DNA from: Zeugodacus cucurbitae
Lineage: Eukaryota > Arthropoda > Insecta > Diptera > Tephritidae
NCBI RefSeq assembly: GCF_028554725.1
Contig: NC_071671.1
Span: forward strand, 23,125,501 to 23,189,500
Direction: 5' to 3'
DNA length: 64,000 nucleotides
The notes under the pieces are model-generated. The model saw nothing but the letters and a program-made list of their open reading frames with translations, searched no databases and was not told the origin of the DNA. Below, in pieces: positions 40,101 through 47,819 of this stretch. Both the position numbers and the translations under genes were made by a program. Within the stretch, counting starts at the first letter, position 1. Each line of letters opens with the position of its first letter.

Positions 40101-43100
40101 ACATTAAGGGAACCTGATATAATAAAAAAATTCCAATAATTCGTCCAAAAAAAGTAGCTAAATCTCATTTTTGCACTTATTAGTGATGATTCTGGATTTT
40201 GTGAATTTGCATATCTAATGCAACGCCTGTGGATAGGCTACATGTTTACTAATCTGCTGAAATAGTCGCTAGCTTTTTAATTATTTCAATGCATTTATTA
40301 TGCTAAATGATGCAATTTGATAGATTTTAATTAAAATTCAAGTTTAGTTTAAAAAAAGTGATTTTTAAGTGGATATATATATGCACATATGTATATATGT
40401 GTATATATGATTAATGTTGATATGATGTTTTCAATACAAAACACATTGCTACAGTAGCATAATTTTTTTTTTTTAACAGCTTTAATTAACCACGTACATA
40501 ACATATACATATATAAAAATACCCATTTATATGCCTTTTAATATAAAAACTTATTTTCTCTTATTTACTTGTAGTTTTTTCCGTCATTAAGAACTACAAG
40601 TAAAAAAATTTAAAATCAATGCATTTTATGATATTCATTGTACGTCGTACGTCAACATATTTACATAAATTATGCATTTATTGATGTGACATTTACTCTT
40701 TTAACATATGTACGATATACAGTAATATAAATACTTATTTAATCATTGCGCGCAGGTGTTAAATTTGATTAAATATTTAAATGTAATTTATTGCTGATTT
40801 TTAATGAAATTCATTAATTAATTTCTGAACGACTGACCATTTGGCTAACTAAATATGAGTATGATGATGTCGCATGCTTGTTTTTTTAATTATTTTTTTG
40901 CAGATATATGTACATATGTACTGTATATAGTGGACAATTACGAATATACAAATATGACCACCAAAGTGGGTAAAACAAATATTTTTTGTTTAAATTTTCA
41001 GTACTTTATTGCAGTACATTTTTTTATAACCCATTTAAATATGTAGCTCTCGGATCATAATGACCCTGTGTAATTTTGAAGGGTTAAACTCAATATAAAG
41101 CCAAATGCATCAACAAAAATAATAAAAAGATGTCTCGGAATTATATAACTGTCATACCATAGATTCGAACGCTTGCTTCTTAGAAAACGAGAATTTTGAG
41201 AATGGTCCTCAGAATGAATTGTTACTCAAAATTTCTGAGAATCACTTAAGTTGAAAACGGCTTCATACTATGAATTCTAAACAGGTTTGCGAAAACATAT
41301 TTTAGTTTGAATATGAGAATTTATGATAATTTTTTTTTTCTAAAAAAGCTATTCAAATACTTCTCTATGGTAGTCTTTCTACAAAAATATGAATTCTTCC
41401 AATAACACAGAAATTCTCCGAAGAAAGAAATGGAAACATATAAGCCACTCTGTATGAGGCAACATTATGAGGGATAAGATCACTGTCCACATTTAAGATT
41501 CTAAGACCGGACCATATCATAAATAACCTGAAGTGGTGACTATGTATGGCCTGTTAATAACATTTCGGGGAGAAGTTAAGTAAAAAAATACCGTTAAATG
41601 AATCACAGCAGAGGGTGTACTGGTTTTAAAACACCATAACCTGACATTGCTGCGTAAATAAGTAGTCTCAGGAAAAAAGTAGTTCATTTTCACATCAGAT
41701 GTGGGACTTTTGGTCATTACTTGCTACGAAACTTGGAATAGTCGGTTCAATGTAACCAAAATGACTAAGAACTGGTAACAAAGAACATTGATCGAGATGT
41801 ACATTAAATTGACGCTTCTAACACTAATTTGTAAAAAGAACATTGACTTTAGATAGTACTTTAGCCAAGTTACCATTGCCGCCTAAAGTTATGCAAAAAA
41901 GAGTACATATAGTATCAGTTGTATACCTTTAGGCGACAATATGGATCATGTTTGAATACAATTCTTCAAGAAAAAATAAGTAAAACTGAATACGAACAGG
42001 AATATCTATACTAAATTCAACATTAACAATTATAATATTGAAATTAAAATGAAACGAAAATTATTATATTGAAATTTCTTTTCTAAACTCTTTAGCTGCT
42101 GTTAAAATTATCATATTATTTTTTTTACGTTGCATATACATACCTGATCAGTAAAATTATCCGTATGGAAGAGCACTTTAACATAGTTGGTCTCACTGAT
42201 GAAAGTCTGCGGTTGCTCGGCTTCACCACAAAACATGCCGGGCTCACGACGATTGGAGACATCCGTCTTCGCGTTGCCGTCAACAATCTATTGAGAGAAG
42301 AGAAACAGAGAAAGGACATATATTAAAGTAAATATTTAAAAAAAAAATGCTTTATTAAAAAATAGTGGAGACACGAAAGCCTGCTCTGTAAAAATTGCGT
42401 GTTTTCAAAGAACAACAGCAAAAAAAACTTCAAAGACGTGCATAAATTTCGGAAATGTTTATCTTCCTCATTTTGGCATATGCGATTTTCAGCTTCTTTA
42501 TTTGTTTCTACTTTTTATTGCATTGCTTTTGCAATTGACTGGCGTATTTACTTCACTGCACCAAAACAAAACCTATCAATATTGCTTTTATGGAAAGCTT
42601 GTTGTTGTTTTCCTACTTTTGTTGAGCCTACTTGAAGGCGCTCTAGAGTGAGTTATTCGACTAGAGCAAACTTTATATATCTAAGAATACTTTTAGGCGT
42701 ACATTAGTATATGTGAGTGTTTTTTACGCACTGTCTATGTACTCAACAGTCTCATATGTCATAATTTACGTGGCAGGTCACTTGATAAAAAAATCAACCA
42801 CTACTATCCAACGAATACTCAGCACAAAGCAGCACTACACAGTGGCAAAGTGGAGCCACAAAAACAAAAAATAATAAAAAGCTTTAGCCTACCAGCAGAC
42901 GCCTAACCGAGTATGTAAGCAAGTGCAGTTATCCACATGCGCTTCAAGTGCTTTTCACTGTTGGTCGCTCTCCCACAGAGCTGAGTACTCATAAATTACG
43001 GCATGCGTTTGCTATTTTTTTCTATTGTTGTTGTAAACTTTTTTGCAGCTGGACATGGCGTCCAATGCGCTTTCTCGCACACATAAATCAGATTTGCTCT

Positions 43101-45531
43101 ACAGTAGTAGTGGTGGCTGTTTTCAAAAACTGCCGCATGCATATGAACCATTTGAAAATATTGCATGCTTTCAGGCGGCGAAAAATACAACAAAATTGTA
43201 GTGAAAAAAATGTCTTATTTGAGCACTGTATGCCACATGTTGCTGTTGTTATTACATTTCCAAAAACAAATAAGTGGAAAAAAATCCACAAACAATCTGT
43301 TTACTTGCGCGAAAATATTTGCTAACGGCACTTTTAATATTGGCTCGACACGCAAAAGTATGCTATAAATTGCGTTGAGTGCTCGCCAGCGCTCAGTCTA
43401 ACCAACGTCCCCCAACCGCCTCTCCCCTACACTGTATTGTTCACCGTTCTCCACTTCTCTACTCACCTGTAAATAGCCACCCTCGCAGTGTGTTGCATTC
43501 AGCAGTGTGCCGACTTTAAATTTTTTAAAACGCAACCGCAATACAAAGTCGCGTGGTGCTCCTTTCAGCGTGCGGAACCGGTACCAGCAGGTTAACGGCC
43601 GGCCTACATTGAGGTTATTCACCTCCGGCGAACTGACATCCTCGAAGATGTCCACCGTTTTGTTGCACTGATCCTTGCTGAGGTCCGCGGTGCCGCTGCC
43701 TGCAATGAGGTGTAAGTAAAGCGAAAATAAAGTTGAGTGCCAGGAAATATATATGTATGTAAACAAAAGTAAATATATATGTATATATGAAAAAGTGTAG
43801 TGCGAATTTCATGTGCGGCGCTGACATACTTTTAGGCGCATTAAAAACGTTGGTAACACTTAAGCGCGTACGGCTGTTGGGTTCGTATGTCTAAGTGCTT
43901 ATATTTTTATGCTTTCAACACAGTAATTTATATAATTTCTTGCCTTGGAGACAAAAGCAGCAGTATGTGCATAATTTTAGCATACTTTGGGGTACTCCAT
44001 GCAGTCTCGAGATGTTATATTTCATATGTTGCTTTTTTAAGTAATAATGAATTAGACAATATGTATATTATGTGTATATGATCTTATAACTAGTCCTCAA
44101 TGTATTAGTGTAATGCTATCAGTGGTCTTTACTTTTGGCTTGGACCTTTTGCTTTTGTATATTTTTTAATAATAGAGTACCTATATCATTATCCATTTTT
44201 TTGAAGAAGGGAGACCACAGACTTTTTTAATAAGAGAGACCTAAGAACTTGTTTAATTTTTTTAATAATGGAGACTTTTGGCCTACGTATATGTTTTTTT
44301 AATAAGAAAGGCACAAGACTTGAATTTTTAATAATGGAAATCCTACACTTTTATATATATTGTTTTAAATAACAGAGACCCTTAATAGCTTAAGATGGTT
44401 AATCCTTATCGACAACTATCCAAACTTTTTAAATGGTTCTACATTGCAATAAATTAGATTCTTTTGCCCACATTTTGACTGTTGAAATTTATTTCTTCCA
44501 AATAGAGAGAGTTTCGGTTTTGTAATCTCCGAAATTGGAGGTGTCTAGAAATTAGTAATTGAAGCATGGAAATTATAACTGTTTGCAAATAGAACTACAT
44601 TTTTTATATTTCTATTTGCCTACATTTAGGCGCATTATTTATAAAATCAAATTCTAGAGGACACTACTCTTCTTTAGTTAGGAAAGAGTAAATCAAAAAT
44701 GTAAGCAAACGCTTAATTGTAATTTTCATAGCATACATTTATCTGCTCAACTGATTTCTTTTTTTTTAATAAAAAAATGCCAACAATACTAGTTGACTGT
44801 ATTAAAGAAGAAATACTTGTAATTTCGTATAAATTGCTCCTACAAATGTGCTAAAACACAGCAATAATATTAATATTGCATACTTTCAGCGGCAGGGCGG
44901 GTTTATATGCTCTCTTTTCAAGTTGGATAGTAAAAATTTATTGAAGAATGATCTACTTTAGTCAATAAAGCGCCCATAAAAATGTAAACAAATGCTTAAT
45001 TTTAATTTTCGTAGCACATTTTTAGCTGCCAAATATATTTATTATTGTTTTAAATAACGGAATTTCTTCACTTTGCGAATAAAGCTAAGCTGTATTAAAA
45101 ACGTCGTTATTTTAAATTTCGCAAGAATAGCTCTTAAAAGTATGCTAAAATTCACCACTAATTTTAATTTTGCCTACTTTTAGGGGCAGAATATGTTTAT
45201 ATCTCTCTTTTTATATTAGAAAGTAAAAAATTTTAACTACAAATCTAATTTTTAACACAATCCTTTTACAGAAAGAATTTTCGAAGGACAATTACATAAA
45301 AGTGCCATTAAAACGGCTAGCTTAAAATATTATAACCCAAAATGAAAAAAGCAAAAAAAATGTTGGAAAGCTTTACCAAAAAATCTCAAACATTTTAGCC
45401 CAATTTTCGCACAGAAAAACTTTTCGATTATTAAAACCTAACCTACTTGTCAGCCAGCAAACCAGCAAACCAGCAAAAATTGCTGCATACTTTTGTGCGC
45501 ATTGTCCGCTTTTCTTGATTGTCATTTTCAT
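6961..45531 (-). CDS. Secreted or membrane CUB-domain protein, spliced gene, 3' part outside window
   Basis: Five exons join on the minus strand: 45531-45447, 43699-43467, 42287-42144, 13882-13776, 7134-6961. Each intron has GT..AG ends and the phases agree (1, 0, 0, 2; the last exon leaves phase 2). The translation is about 247 residues. Residues 1-28 look like a signal peptide. Residues about 40-165 form a CUB-type domain with cysteines at about 40, 66, 100 and 126 and the C-EGGYLQIVDG and FCGE signatures. A second CUB-like start, SPAYPGLYPRALNC, lies near 209-222. CUB domains are extracellular beta-sandwich interaction modules, so a secreted or type I membrane protein is expected. No transmembrane segment or stop is seen; the protein continues beyond the window. 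A multi-CUB fly membrane protein such as the Culd type is possible, but orthology cannot be settled here. The remaining span is intron. Confidence 0.85.
7135..8733. other. Intron 4 of the CUB gene, proximal part
   Basis: It begins at the pyrimidine-rich acceptor tract of exon 5. It contains a GCGCCTAAAAGG motif at 7308, which is the reverse of the TTTTAGGCGC motif seen elsewhere. No ORF is supported. Confidence 0.5.
8851..11005 (-). pseudogene. Decayed endonuclease-reverse transcriptase (Jockey type)
   Basis: Reading minus strand with frameshifts: an endonuclease end motif SSDHSPVLL (about 10830), the EIKSLIRNARLKKAPG segment (about 10230), MIPKPG, YRQVSLLPALSKVFE, FLDVYQAFDRVWHSG (about 9780), GVPQGSVLGPMLYLLF (about 9640) and FADDTALLAAG (about 9555). 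The C-terminus ends near 8851. The FADD catalytic box is intact in sequence, but stops and shifts break the frame. A 47-bp perfect palindrome interrupts the MIPKPG region. Confidence 0.85.
10023..10069. repeat. Perfect 21-bp inverted repeat inside the Jockey copy
   Basis: Arms 10023-10043 and 10049-10069 are exact reverse complements around a 5-base loop (AAACC). One arm is the normal MIPKPG coding sequence and the other is an inverted copy of it, so it arose within the element. Confidence 0.95.
11022..13775. other. Intron 4 of the CUB gene, distal part
   Basis: Mostly AT-rich. A 10-bp-armed hairpin (TATATGAGAT..ATCTCATATA) lies near 12990. An (AAT)n run lies near 13357. The region from 13380 to 13660 is less AT-rich and open in several frames, but without a family signature. 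Confidence 0.45.
13776..13882 (-). CDS. CUB gene exon 4: end of CUB domain 1 and linker
   Basis: The acceptor is TTTTTGCAG|ACA and the donor is CAAGG|GTAAGTAC; phase 0 in, phase 2 out. It encodes about 35 residues beginning TYFTFDSRAEQQ, which fits the closing strand of the first CUB domain, followed by a charged stretch with YLRYGQHPELYPNRRGE. No cysteine is present, so it is probably linker. It is isolated by large introns on both sides (28.3 kb upstream, 6.6 kb downstream), and its open frame and splice sites are the main evidence. Confidence 0.85.
13883..14473. other. Intron 3 of the CUB gene, 3' end
   Basis: Non-coding sequence upstream of the exon 4 acceptor, with a (TA)n run near 14050. 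Nothing else was recognised. Confidence 0.5.
14474..14612 (+). repeat. Left terminal inverted repeat of Tc1-like element
   Basis: 139 bp, matching 16508-16646 in reverse complement with a few differences: one substitution near base 9, one length change in the T-run, and two changes near the inner end. Confidence 0.9.
14610..14758. repeat. 58-bp inverted duplication within the transposase remnant
   Basis: Arms 14610-14667 and 14701-14758 are reverse complements with two mismatches and a 33-bp spacer. On the minus strand the spacer and left arm encode WKSVLFSDEAKSNLQN. On the plus strand the right arm encodes SNLQNSDGMTRVRRPTGK and continues into the normal transposase. So the SDE (first Asp) segment is present only in inverted orientation. 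Confidence 0.92.
14701..16390 (+). pseudogene. Broken Tc1-family transposase
   Basis: The first piece (14701-14876) reads SNLQNSDGMTRVRRPTGKR ... VRHGVGMLLWQGVGPIF ... MDRFQYK. The second (16030-16390) reads ILQTQMLPHAIQKM, FQNHNDPKHTSK and AQSPDINPIENL. The last carries the Glu of the DDE triad, but the middle Asp position (usual QQDNDPKH) reads QNHND, so the first Asp of that motif is lost. An inserted repeat at 14877-16026 splits the ORF. Without the insert the junction would read Y-K-N-I-L, as in related transposases. Confidence 0.88.
14877..16026 (-). mobile_element. Helentron-like non-autonomous element (HINE), copy 1
   Basis: About 1.15 kb in reverse orientation, from ACAAGTAAGG to GCGAGAGTATA. 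It carries inner inverted copies of the GCGAGAGTATA motif, a GTTCGG/CCGAAC hairpin at the 3' end, and a (GGAC)n microsatellite at 15843-15885 that is longer than in the other copies. The host site (a Tc1 transposase A-run) can be rebuilt without any target duplication. These are traits of Helentron-associated elements such as DINE-1/mini-me. Confidence 0.8.
16508..16646 (-). repeat. Right terminal inverted repeat of Tc1-like element
   Basis: Partner of 14474-14612; ends CACTG immediately before TA. Confidence 0.9.
16944..17500 (+). mobile_element. RTE-type non-LTR retrotransposon fragment
   Basis: Plus-strand reverse transcriptase pieces with frameshifts: FDSMKRSCLYVAISEFGIP, IRLCKLTLSNT, MIGKVLSEPFDTKRGFRQGD, SLSCDYFNLMLEKIVRAAEL, then MEVNVDKMKYLLSSCKQSAH and FVYLGTSINNTNNVSFEIQ. 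The YADD box region is lost to a deletion. It is the same family as the copies at the left edge and at 27.2 kb. No target duplication was found, and the right limit is approximate. Confidence 0.8.
17501..18381. other. Intron 3, unannotated stretch
   Basis: AT-rich with a (GTAT)n run near 17785 and (TG)n near 18110-18150. No gene or transposon end was recognised. Confidence 0.45.
18382..20015. mobile_element. Candidate DNA transposon with subterminal repeats, no ORF
   Basis: The ends share a short inverted match (GTAGTTCGG left, CCGAACTAC right). Both ends are studded with copies of a GCTAGTGATT/AATCACTAGC motif in either direction (18570-18680 and 19920-19995). Clusters of short subterminal motifs are typical of hAT-like and related elements. 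I saw no clear target duplication and no transposase, so the class and exact ends are uncertain. Confidence 0.5.
19235..19756. mobile_element. Nested TTAA-flanked MITE
   Basis: About 522 bp with about 30-bp imperfect inverted repeats starting GTGC(T/A)GAACACA and containing GACGACGAC, bordered by TTAA at 19231-19234 and 19757-19760. TTAA duplication suggests a piggyBac-type mechanism, although the ends do not begin with the usual CCC. No ORF. Confidence 0.6.
20693..21039. mobile_element. 347-bp TA-flanked MITE
   Basis: It has an 11-bp perfect inverted end, TGTTTACATAT, with TA on both sides (20691-20692, 21040-21041), and the inner ends continue to similar TTATCTC. The interior has repeated GAGATTAT/ATAATCTC motifs. 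There is no ORF of known type; it is probably mobilised by a Tc1-mariner transposase. Confidence 0.65.
21614..23716 (-). mobile_element. Non-LTR retrotransposon (RT plus RNase H), 5'-truncated
   Basis: Bounded by a 12-bp target duplication, TGTGATTTATTA (21602-21613 and 23717-23728). The 3' end on the minus strand finishes in short TAACC repeats. The copy starts inside the N-terminal RT region (KEFRPISLTSFLLKTLEKI). An RNase H domain after the RT points to I- or LOA-like clades rather than Jockey or RTE. It lies inside the hairpin array. Confidence 0.92.
21640..23710 (-). pseudogene. Reverse transcriptase-RNase H remnant of the non-LTR element
   Basis: With several frame changes the minus strand reads RT motifs GTPQGGVLSPLLW (about 23420) and IIAYADDIAIV (about 23320), then LVFTRKYKIPQW, YLGVVLDSKLLWKHN, IVRPTLLYGAIVWW, then RNase H motifs LNIYTNGSKMEDGVGAAV (catalytic Asp of the usual TDGS replaced by Asn) and WVPGHKGIEGNEIVDEIAK. 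A C-terminal zinc-finger-like CRKC..HLLCTC follows. Two small in-frame tandem duplications, of 27 and 15 bp, occur in the RNase H region (22224 and 22489). The ORF is broken, so it is inactive. Confidence 0.9.
24081..27188. other. Intron 3 stretch, no gene found
   Basis: Contains the TGAAAGCTTTCA-like cluster listed separately. ORFs near 25665-25853 and 26483-26674 lack start context, splice sites or homology that I can recognise. Confidence 0.45.
24955..25520. repeat. Cluster of degenerate TGAAAGCTTTCA palindromes
   Basis: More than ten matches or near matches to GAAAGCTTTCA within about 570 bp, for example near 24958, 24979, 25103, 25117, 25250, 25321, 25357 and 25407. Spacing is irregular, which argues against a simple tandem array. 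Confidence 0.65.
27203..27772 (-). mobile_element. RTE-type non-LTR retrotransposon, 3' end copy
   Basis: A 14-bp target duplication, CTGGTAGAGTCATT, lies at 27189-27202 and 27773-27786. The 3' end on the minus strand is an (AAG)n tail, typical of short-tailed RTE elements. Only the C-terminal 190 or so codons of the polyprotein remain. Confidence 0.93.
27203..27772 (-). pseudogene. C-terminal part of RTE-type reverse transcriptase
   Basis: The upstream part reads AIQRRITLANRCYYRLSRQW in one frame. After a shift the frame reads AALGVFERKVLRKIYG, YVLFDDIDVVQRIKRQRLCW, HVVRMGESAPALKVFDA and RGRGRPPLRWKDQVEKDL. These are the conserved C-terminal blocks seen in insect RTE-clade endonuclease-reverse transcriptases. 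No endonuclease or YADD box is present in this copy. Confidence 0.88.
27787..28633. other. Intron 3, unannotated stretch
   Basis: AT-rich with (TA)n-like tracts near 28130, 28250 and 28460, and (TG)n near 28550. No gene or transposon recognised. Confidence 0.45.
28634..29831 (+). mobile_element. Helentron-like non-autonomous element (HINE), copy 2
   Basis: About 1.2 kb and full length. It starts TTATACTCTCGCAAC with a CTCTC/GAGAG hairpin and has a (GTCC)n microsatellite at 28790-28807. Near the 3' end come GCGAGAGTATAAAA, a perfect GTTCGG-TTACAC-CCGAAC hairpin, then CCTTCCTTACTTGT. ORFs inside are not conserved between copies and are not genes. Confidence 0.85.
30405..33780. repeat. Long segment rich in AGCTTTCA/TGAAAGCT motifs
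   Basis: About 25 matches or near matches to half or whole TGAAAGCTTTCA, densest at 33109-33485 (near 33131, 33226, 33246, 33361, 33384, 33457, 33473). They are dispersed in both directions in AT-rich sequence. Confidence 0.6.
37213..37283. promoter_or_regulatory. Cluster of TATCGATA/CGATA motifs
   Basis: Four CGATA or TATCG sites within about 70 bp. In Drosophila, TATCGATA is the DRE core and clustered CGATA is bound by BEAF-32. Whether it acts here is inference only, and such words are not rare in AT-rich DNA. Confidence 0.25.
37918..38705 (+). mobile_element. Helentron-like non-autonomous element (HINE), copy 3, internally deleted
   Basis: About 790 bp. It has the same 5' end (TTATACTCTCGC) and 3' block (GAGAGTATAAAATGTTCGG .. 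CTTGTT) as copies 2 and 4, but lacks about 400 bp of the middle and has an altered 3' hairpin (CGGTCGCACCCAA). It is more diverged, so probably older. Confidence 0.85.
38706..42143. other. Intron 3, 5' end
   Basis: No gene recognised. A short duplicated ACTAGTAGTAC lies near 38910-38940 and TA-rich tracts near 40370-40420. Nothing else stands out. Confidence 0.45.
42144..42287 (-). CDS. CUB gene exon 3: second half of CUB domain 1
   Basis: The exon has 48 whole codons (residues 107-154), phase 0 at both ends, acceptor CAATAG|ATT and donor GATCAG|GTATGT. It starts IVDGNAKTDVSNRRE, which completes the YLQ-IVDG strand of the CUB fold, and carries the fourth CUB cysteine in MFCGEAE. The following stretch, ETNYVKVLFHTDNFTDQ, matches the usual CUB core pattern of hydrophobic strand then F-x-D, and includes an NFT sequon. 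The next exon lies about 28 kb away. Confidence 0.9.
42288..43466. other. Intron 2 of the CUB gene
   Basis: 1,179 bp between exons 2 and 3 with GTGAGT donor and ATAG acceptor on the minus strand. ORFs seen here on either strand are not part of the phase-consistent gene model. A TTTTAGGCGT motif lies near 42690. Confidence 0.7.
43467..43699 (-). CDS. CUB gene exon 2: first half of CUB domain 1
   Basis: The acceptor is CATTGCAG|GC and the donor is TTACAG|GTGAGT; phase 1 in, phase 0 out. It encodes residues 29-106. It holds CUB cysteines C40, C66 and C100, the LTCWYRF strand, the alternating hydrophobic FVLRLRFKKFKVG strand, and the start of the C-EGGYLQ motif that continues as IVDG in the next exon. 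Two N-glycosylation sequons (NKT near 41, NAT near 96) suit an extracellular domain. The small intron to exon 3 is 1,179 bp. Confidence 0.9.
44163..44385. repeat. Degenerate ~33-bp tandem repeat, about 7 units
   Basis: Units contain TTTTTAATAA(T/G)(A/G)GAGACC-like cores starting near 44163, 44196, 44223, 44257, 44294, 44325 and 44362. It lies in intron 1 of the CUB gene. Confidence 0.7.
44600..45240. repeat. Diverged ~290-bp tandem repeat
   Basis: GTAA(G/A)CAAA(C/T)GCTTAATT occurs near 44701 and 44984, followed by matching AATTTTC(A/G)TAGCA. A second block (GTATGCTAAAA .. TTTTAGGGGCAGA .. CTCTCTTTT) recurs at about 44850 and 45140. A partial third unit begins near 44600. It lies in intron 1. 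Confidence 0.75.
45447..45531 (-). CDS. CUB gene exon 1: start codon and signal peptide
   Basis: The exon encodes 28 residues plus one base. It begins MKMTIKKSGQ, with a second in-frame Met at residue 3, followed by a hydrophobic run (YAAIFAGLLVCWLT): a basic n-region then an h-region, as in a signal peptide. The donor reads CAA|GTAGGT. Its phase 1 end joins the phase 1 acceptor of the next exon to give a Ser codon, so the mature region begins around SSGTADLSKDQC. I chose this exon because it is the nearest upstream ORF with an ATG, a signal-like N-terminus and a donor of the right phase. An out-of-frame ATG lies about 25 bases upstream. The 5' UTR limit is not visible. Confidence 0.65.
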
Positions 45532-47639
45532 TATTAAACGAGCAGTGTGAAAGCATGTTGTTGCTGCTAGCGCCAACTGTCCAATTCAGCTTGTCAGATT
45601 ATTACTCAAGCTCTATGCAAAGCGGCCAAGCTTTTCATCTCTTTTTTCACCTTTTTTAAATTTCTTTTTATACTTTTTTATTTGTTTTTTTTTTTTGGTT
45701 CCTTATTGGCGCTGAAGAGTTGCATACACACGCCATTTATCGTGGCGTTCGCAGCCAGCCCATCATGATTTTTCACTTTGTGCTGAAAAGTGAGTTGGTG
45801 TATGAAAATAATGAAAAATATTTAGTAAAGAAAAAAAGAGTCTAAAAATTAAAACCGCAAATGCGCTGCTATTTTTTAGCTCCTTATTTACATACAAAAA
45901 ATCATTTTAAAATATTTTTTCCGAGCGCTTTTGCAATTCAGCGTCATTACAAGCGCTCAGCTGGCCGCGCATAGCATACCAAAGTGATTGCTGTTGTTGT
46001 GTTTTTTTTTTTTGTTTTGGCCGCTGATGGACTTCATCATTGTCCTTAATTTATTTTGTGGATTCGTACAAGTGAACAAAAGCACATTGTGCAGAATTCG
46101 TAATTCACGTTGCCATCTTTTGTGTGTGTATTTTGGTCACAAAAAACCGCGCGTCGCGTACACAAAACCACAAGCCAGCCAGTGTTGCCCAAACTCCATA
46201 TAGTCCACGAAATGAAACTCCGGCGAATTTCACTCAACAACTTGAGTTGGTTGCTGTCGTTTGTCCGTATCGCACAAAGAAATGCCGCAGAAGCATAGAT
46301 TTCATTGTGGGTGAGTCGTAGTAGTGGTCCAAGCTGATAGCATTCCTTCTTTCGTAATCCCTCTCTTTACCTCTCTCTCTTTCTGTCTCGCACTCTTACA
46401 CTTCAAATAATACCAAGTCGCGTGTACTTCAAAATTTACAAGCGCTATGTGAAGCTTTTTTCCTCTACTCTTTGACCATCACTAGAATAAAATTGAAATT
46501 GAAAAGGCACAACGCGTTGACAAGCGCTAGAAAAAGCGCGCCCGCTATGAAAGAAATGTTAGCAATCAGCTTTCGCTATTGAATTGTGTGCTGGCAAGAA
46601 TGCGGCGAATTGTGGAAATATTTGGCGAGTTTATTACTTGGCGACTATTCTTTTTTAGTTGGAGTGAGTGAGGGACTGAATTACATTGCATTTTTAAATT
46701 TGAAAAATAGCAGAGAGGAGAATTGAAGATAACTTATTTAAAATAATTATTTTAAAGTGAGTAATCTTTGAGCCTTCTCTAAAGTATAAAAAAATCGAAA
46801 CATTTTCTAATAAAAACCGGAAGCTTACAAGTAAATAAAGAATTATACGAAGAGAAGTTTATTTTTTTGTATTTGGAGATTTCTCTCAAAATCAACCTCA
46901 AATTTCTTACTCTCACTTTTGGTTTTGAAGAATTTATTGCTGTTGCTGAGACAGAAAATATTCAAAAATATTCCGTGTTGTTAAGTTGACAGTCCTTGAC
47001 TGGATCGTGCTTCAAGTCTGTTCCGGCTAGATAACCGAGATGGTCTTTCACTACCTAATACTTGAAGTATCAATTATTATATAAACACTCAGAATATTCA
47101 TATGAAATTTTCAATTATTCCTTTATTCATTATTTCAAACTGTATTGCCTGCTTAATAGCCTTTTCACACAGCTAACTAAATTGATCAATTAAAATTTTG
47201 ATTGAGAAAGCAGTTTTCAGTCTTCTTCACACAGCCGCCTACTCGATAACCGATCAGCTGTTATATCATTGTGTTCTTGCTTTTCATAAAAATTTGGTAA
47301 GTTTCATCAACTGATTGCTATCTTTTATTTATTTCTAGCAGCGACATCTACCGTCGTCTAGTTGAACAACAACTCGCAGACGAAGAATGTATATATAATT
47401 ACTAATACGGTCTTTGTCGCAGAGTTGCATTTCATTTTCAAGTCGATTAATGTAAATAATCGATAAATAATGTAGTAATGGTAAATCGATCTAATTCAGA
47501 GTTTTAATCGAGCAGAGGACGGTTAATGGATCAATTAGCTCATGCCTTATACCTACGCACCTACACCTACGCCTTAATACGCTCATTGTTACTGTATTTT
47601 CAATTTTGTTCTATGAACTACTGATATCACTAATAGTTA
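45532..47639. other. 5' flank of the CUB gene, probable 5' UTR and upstream DNA
   Basis: Immediately upstream of the start codon is untranslated sequence with an out-of-frame ATG near 45556. No TATA box, initiator or upstream exon could be assigned. A plus-strand open stretch ending at a GTGAGT-like site (46200-46312) is noted but has no recognisable family. Confidence 0.4.
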
Positions 47640-47656
47640 TTACACCTTTTTATTAT

Positions 47657-47739
47657 TCTCTCTCTTTTTCCGTTTCTCTCTCTACCCTCTCCCTCCCTCT
47701 CTGTCTCTTTCTCTCTCTCTCTTTCTCTCTCTCTCTCTA
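47657..47739. repeat. (CT)n-rich tract
   Basis: Imperfect CTCT runs with CCCTCC and TTTCT interruptions on the plus strand. Confidence 0.9.
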
Positions 47740-47819
47740 TCTGCCTATAAACATCAATTGCTTTCATTCCCATCTTATCTCATCTGTTCATACTATGAAT
47801 ATTCAGAACACATAATTTG

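Noticed and set aside
46110..46312. Plus-strand open stretch ending at a GTGAGT-like donor
   Set aside because: No matching upstream acceptor or downstream exon was found, and the reverse strand is open too. Too weak to call an exon.
47160..47560. Possible MITE with AGCTAA..TTGATCAATT ends
   Set aside because: Inverted ends match only loosely and no target duplication was visible.
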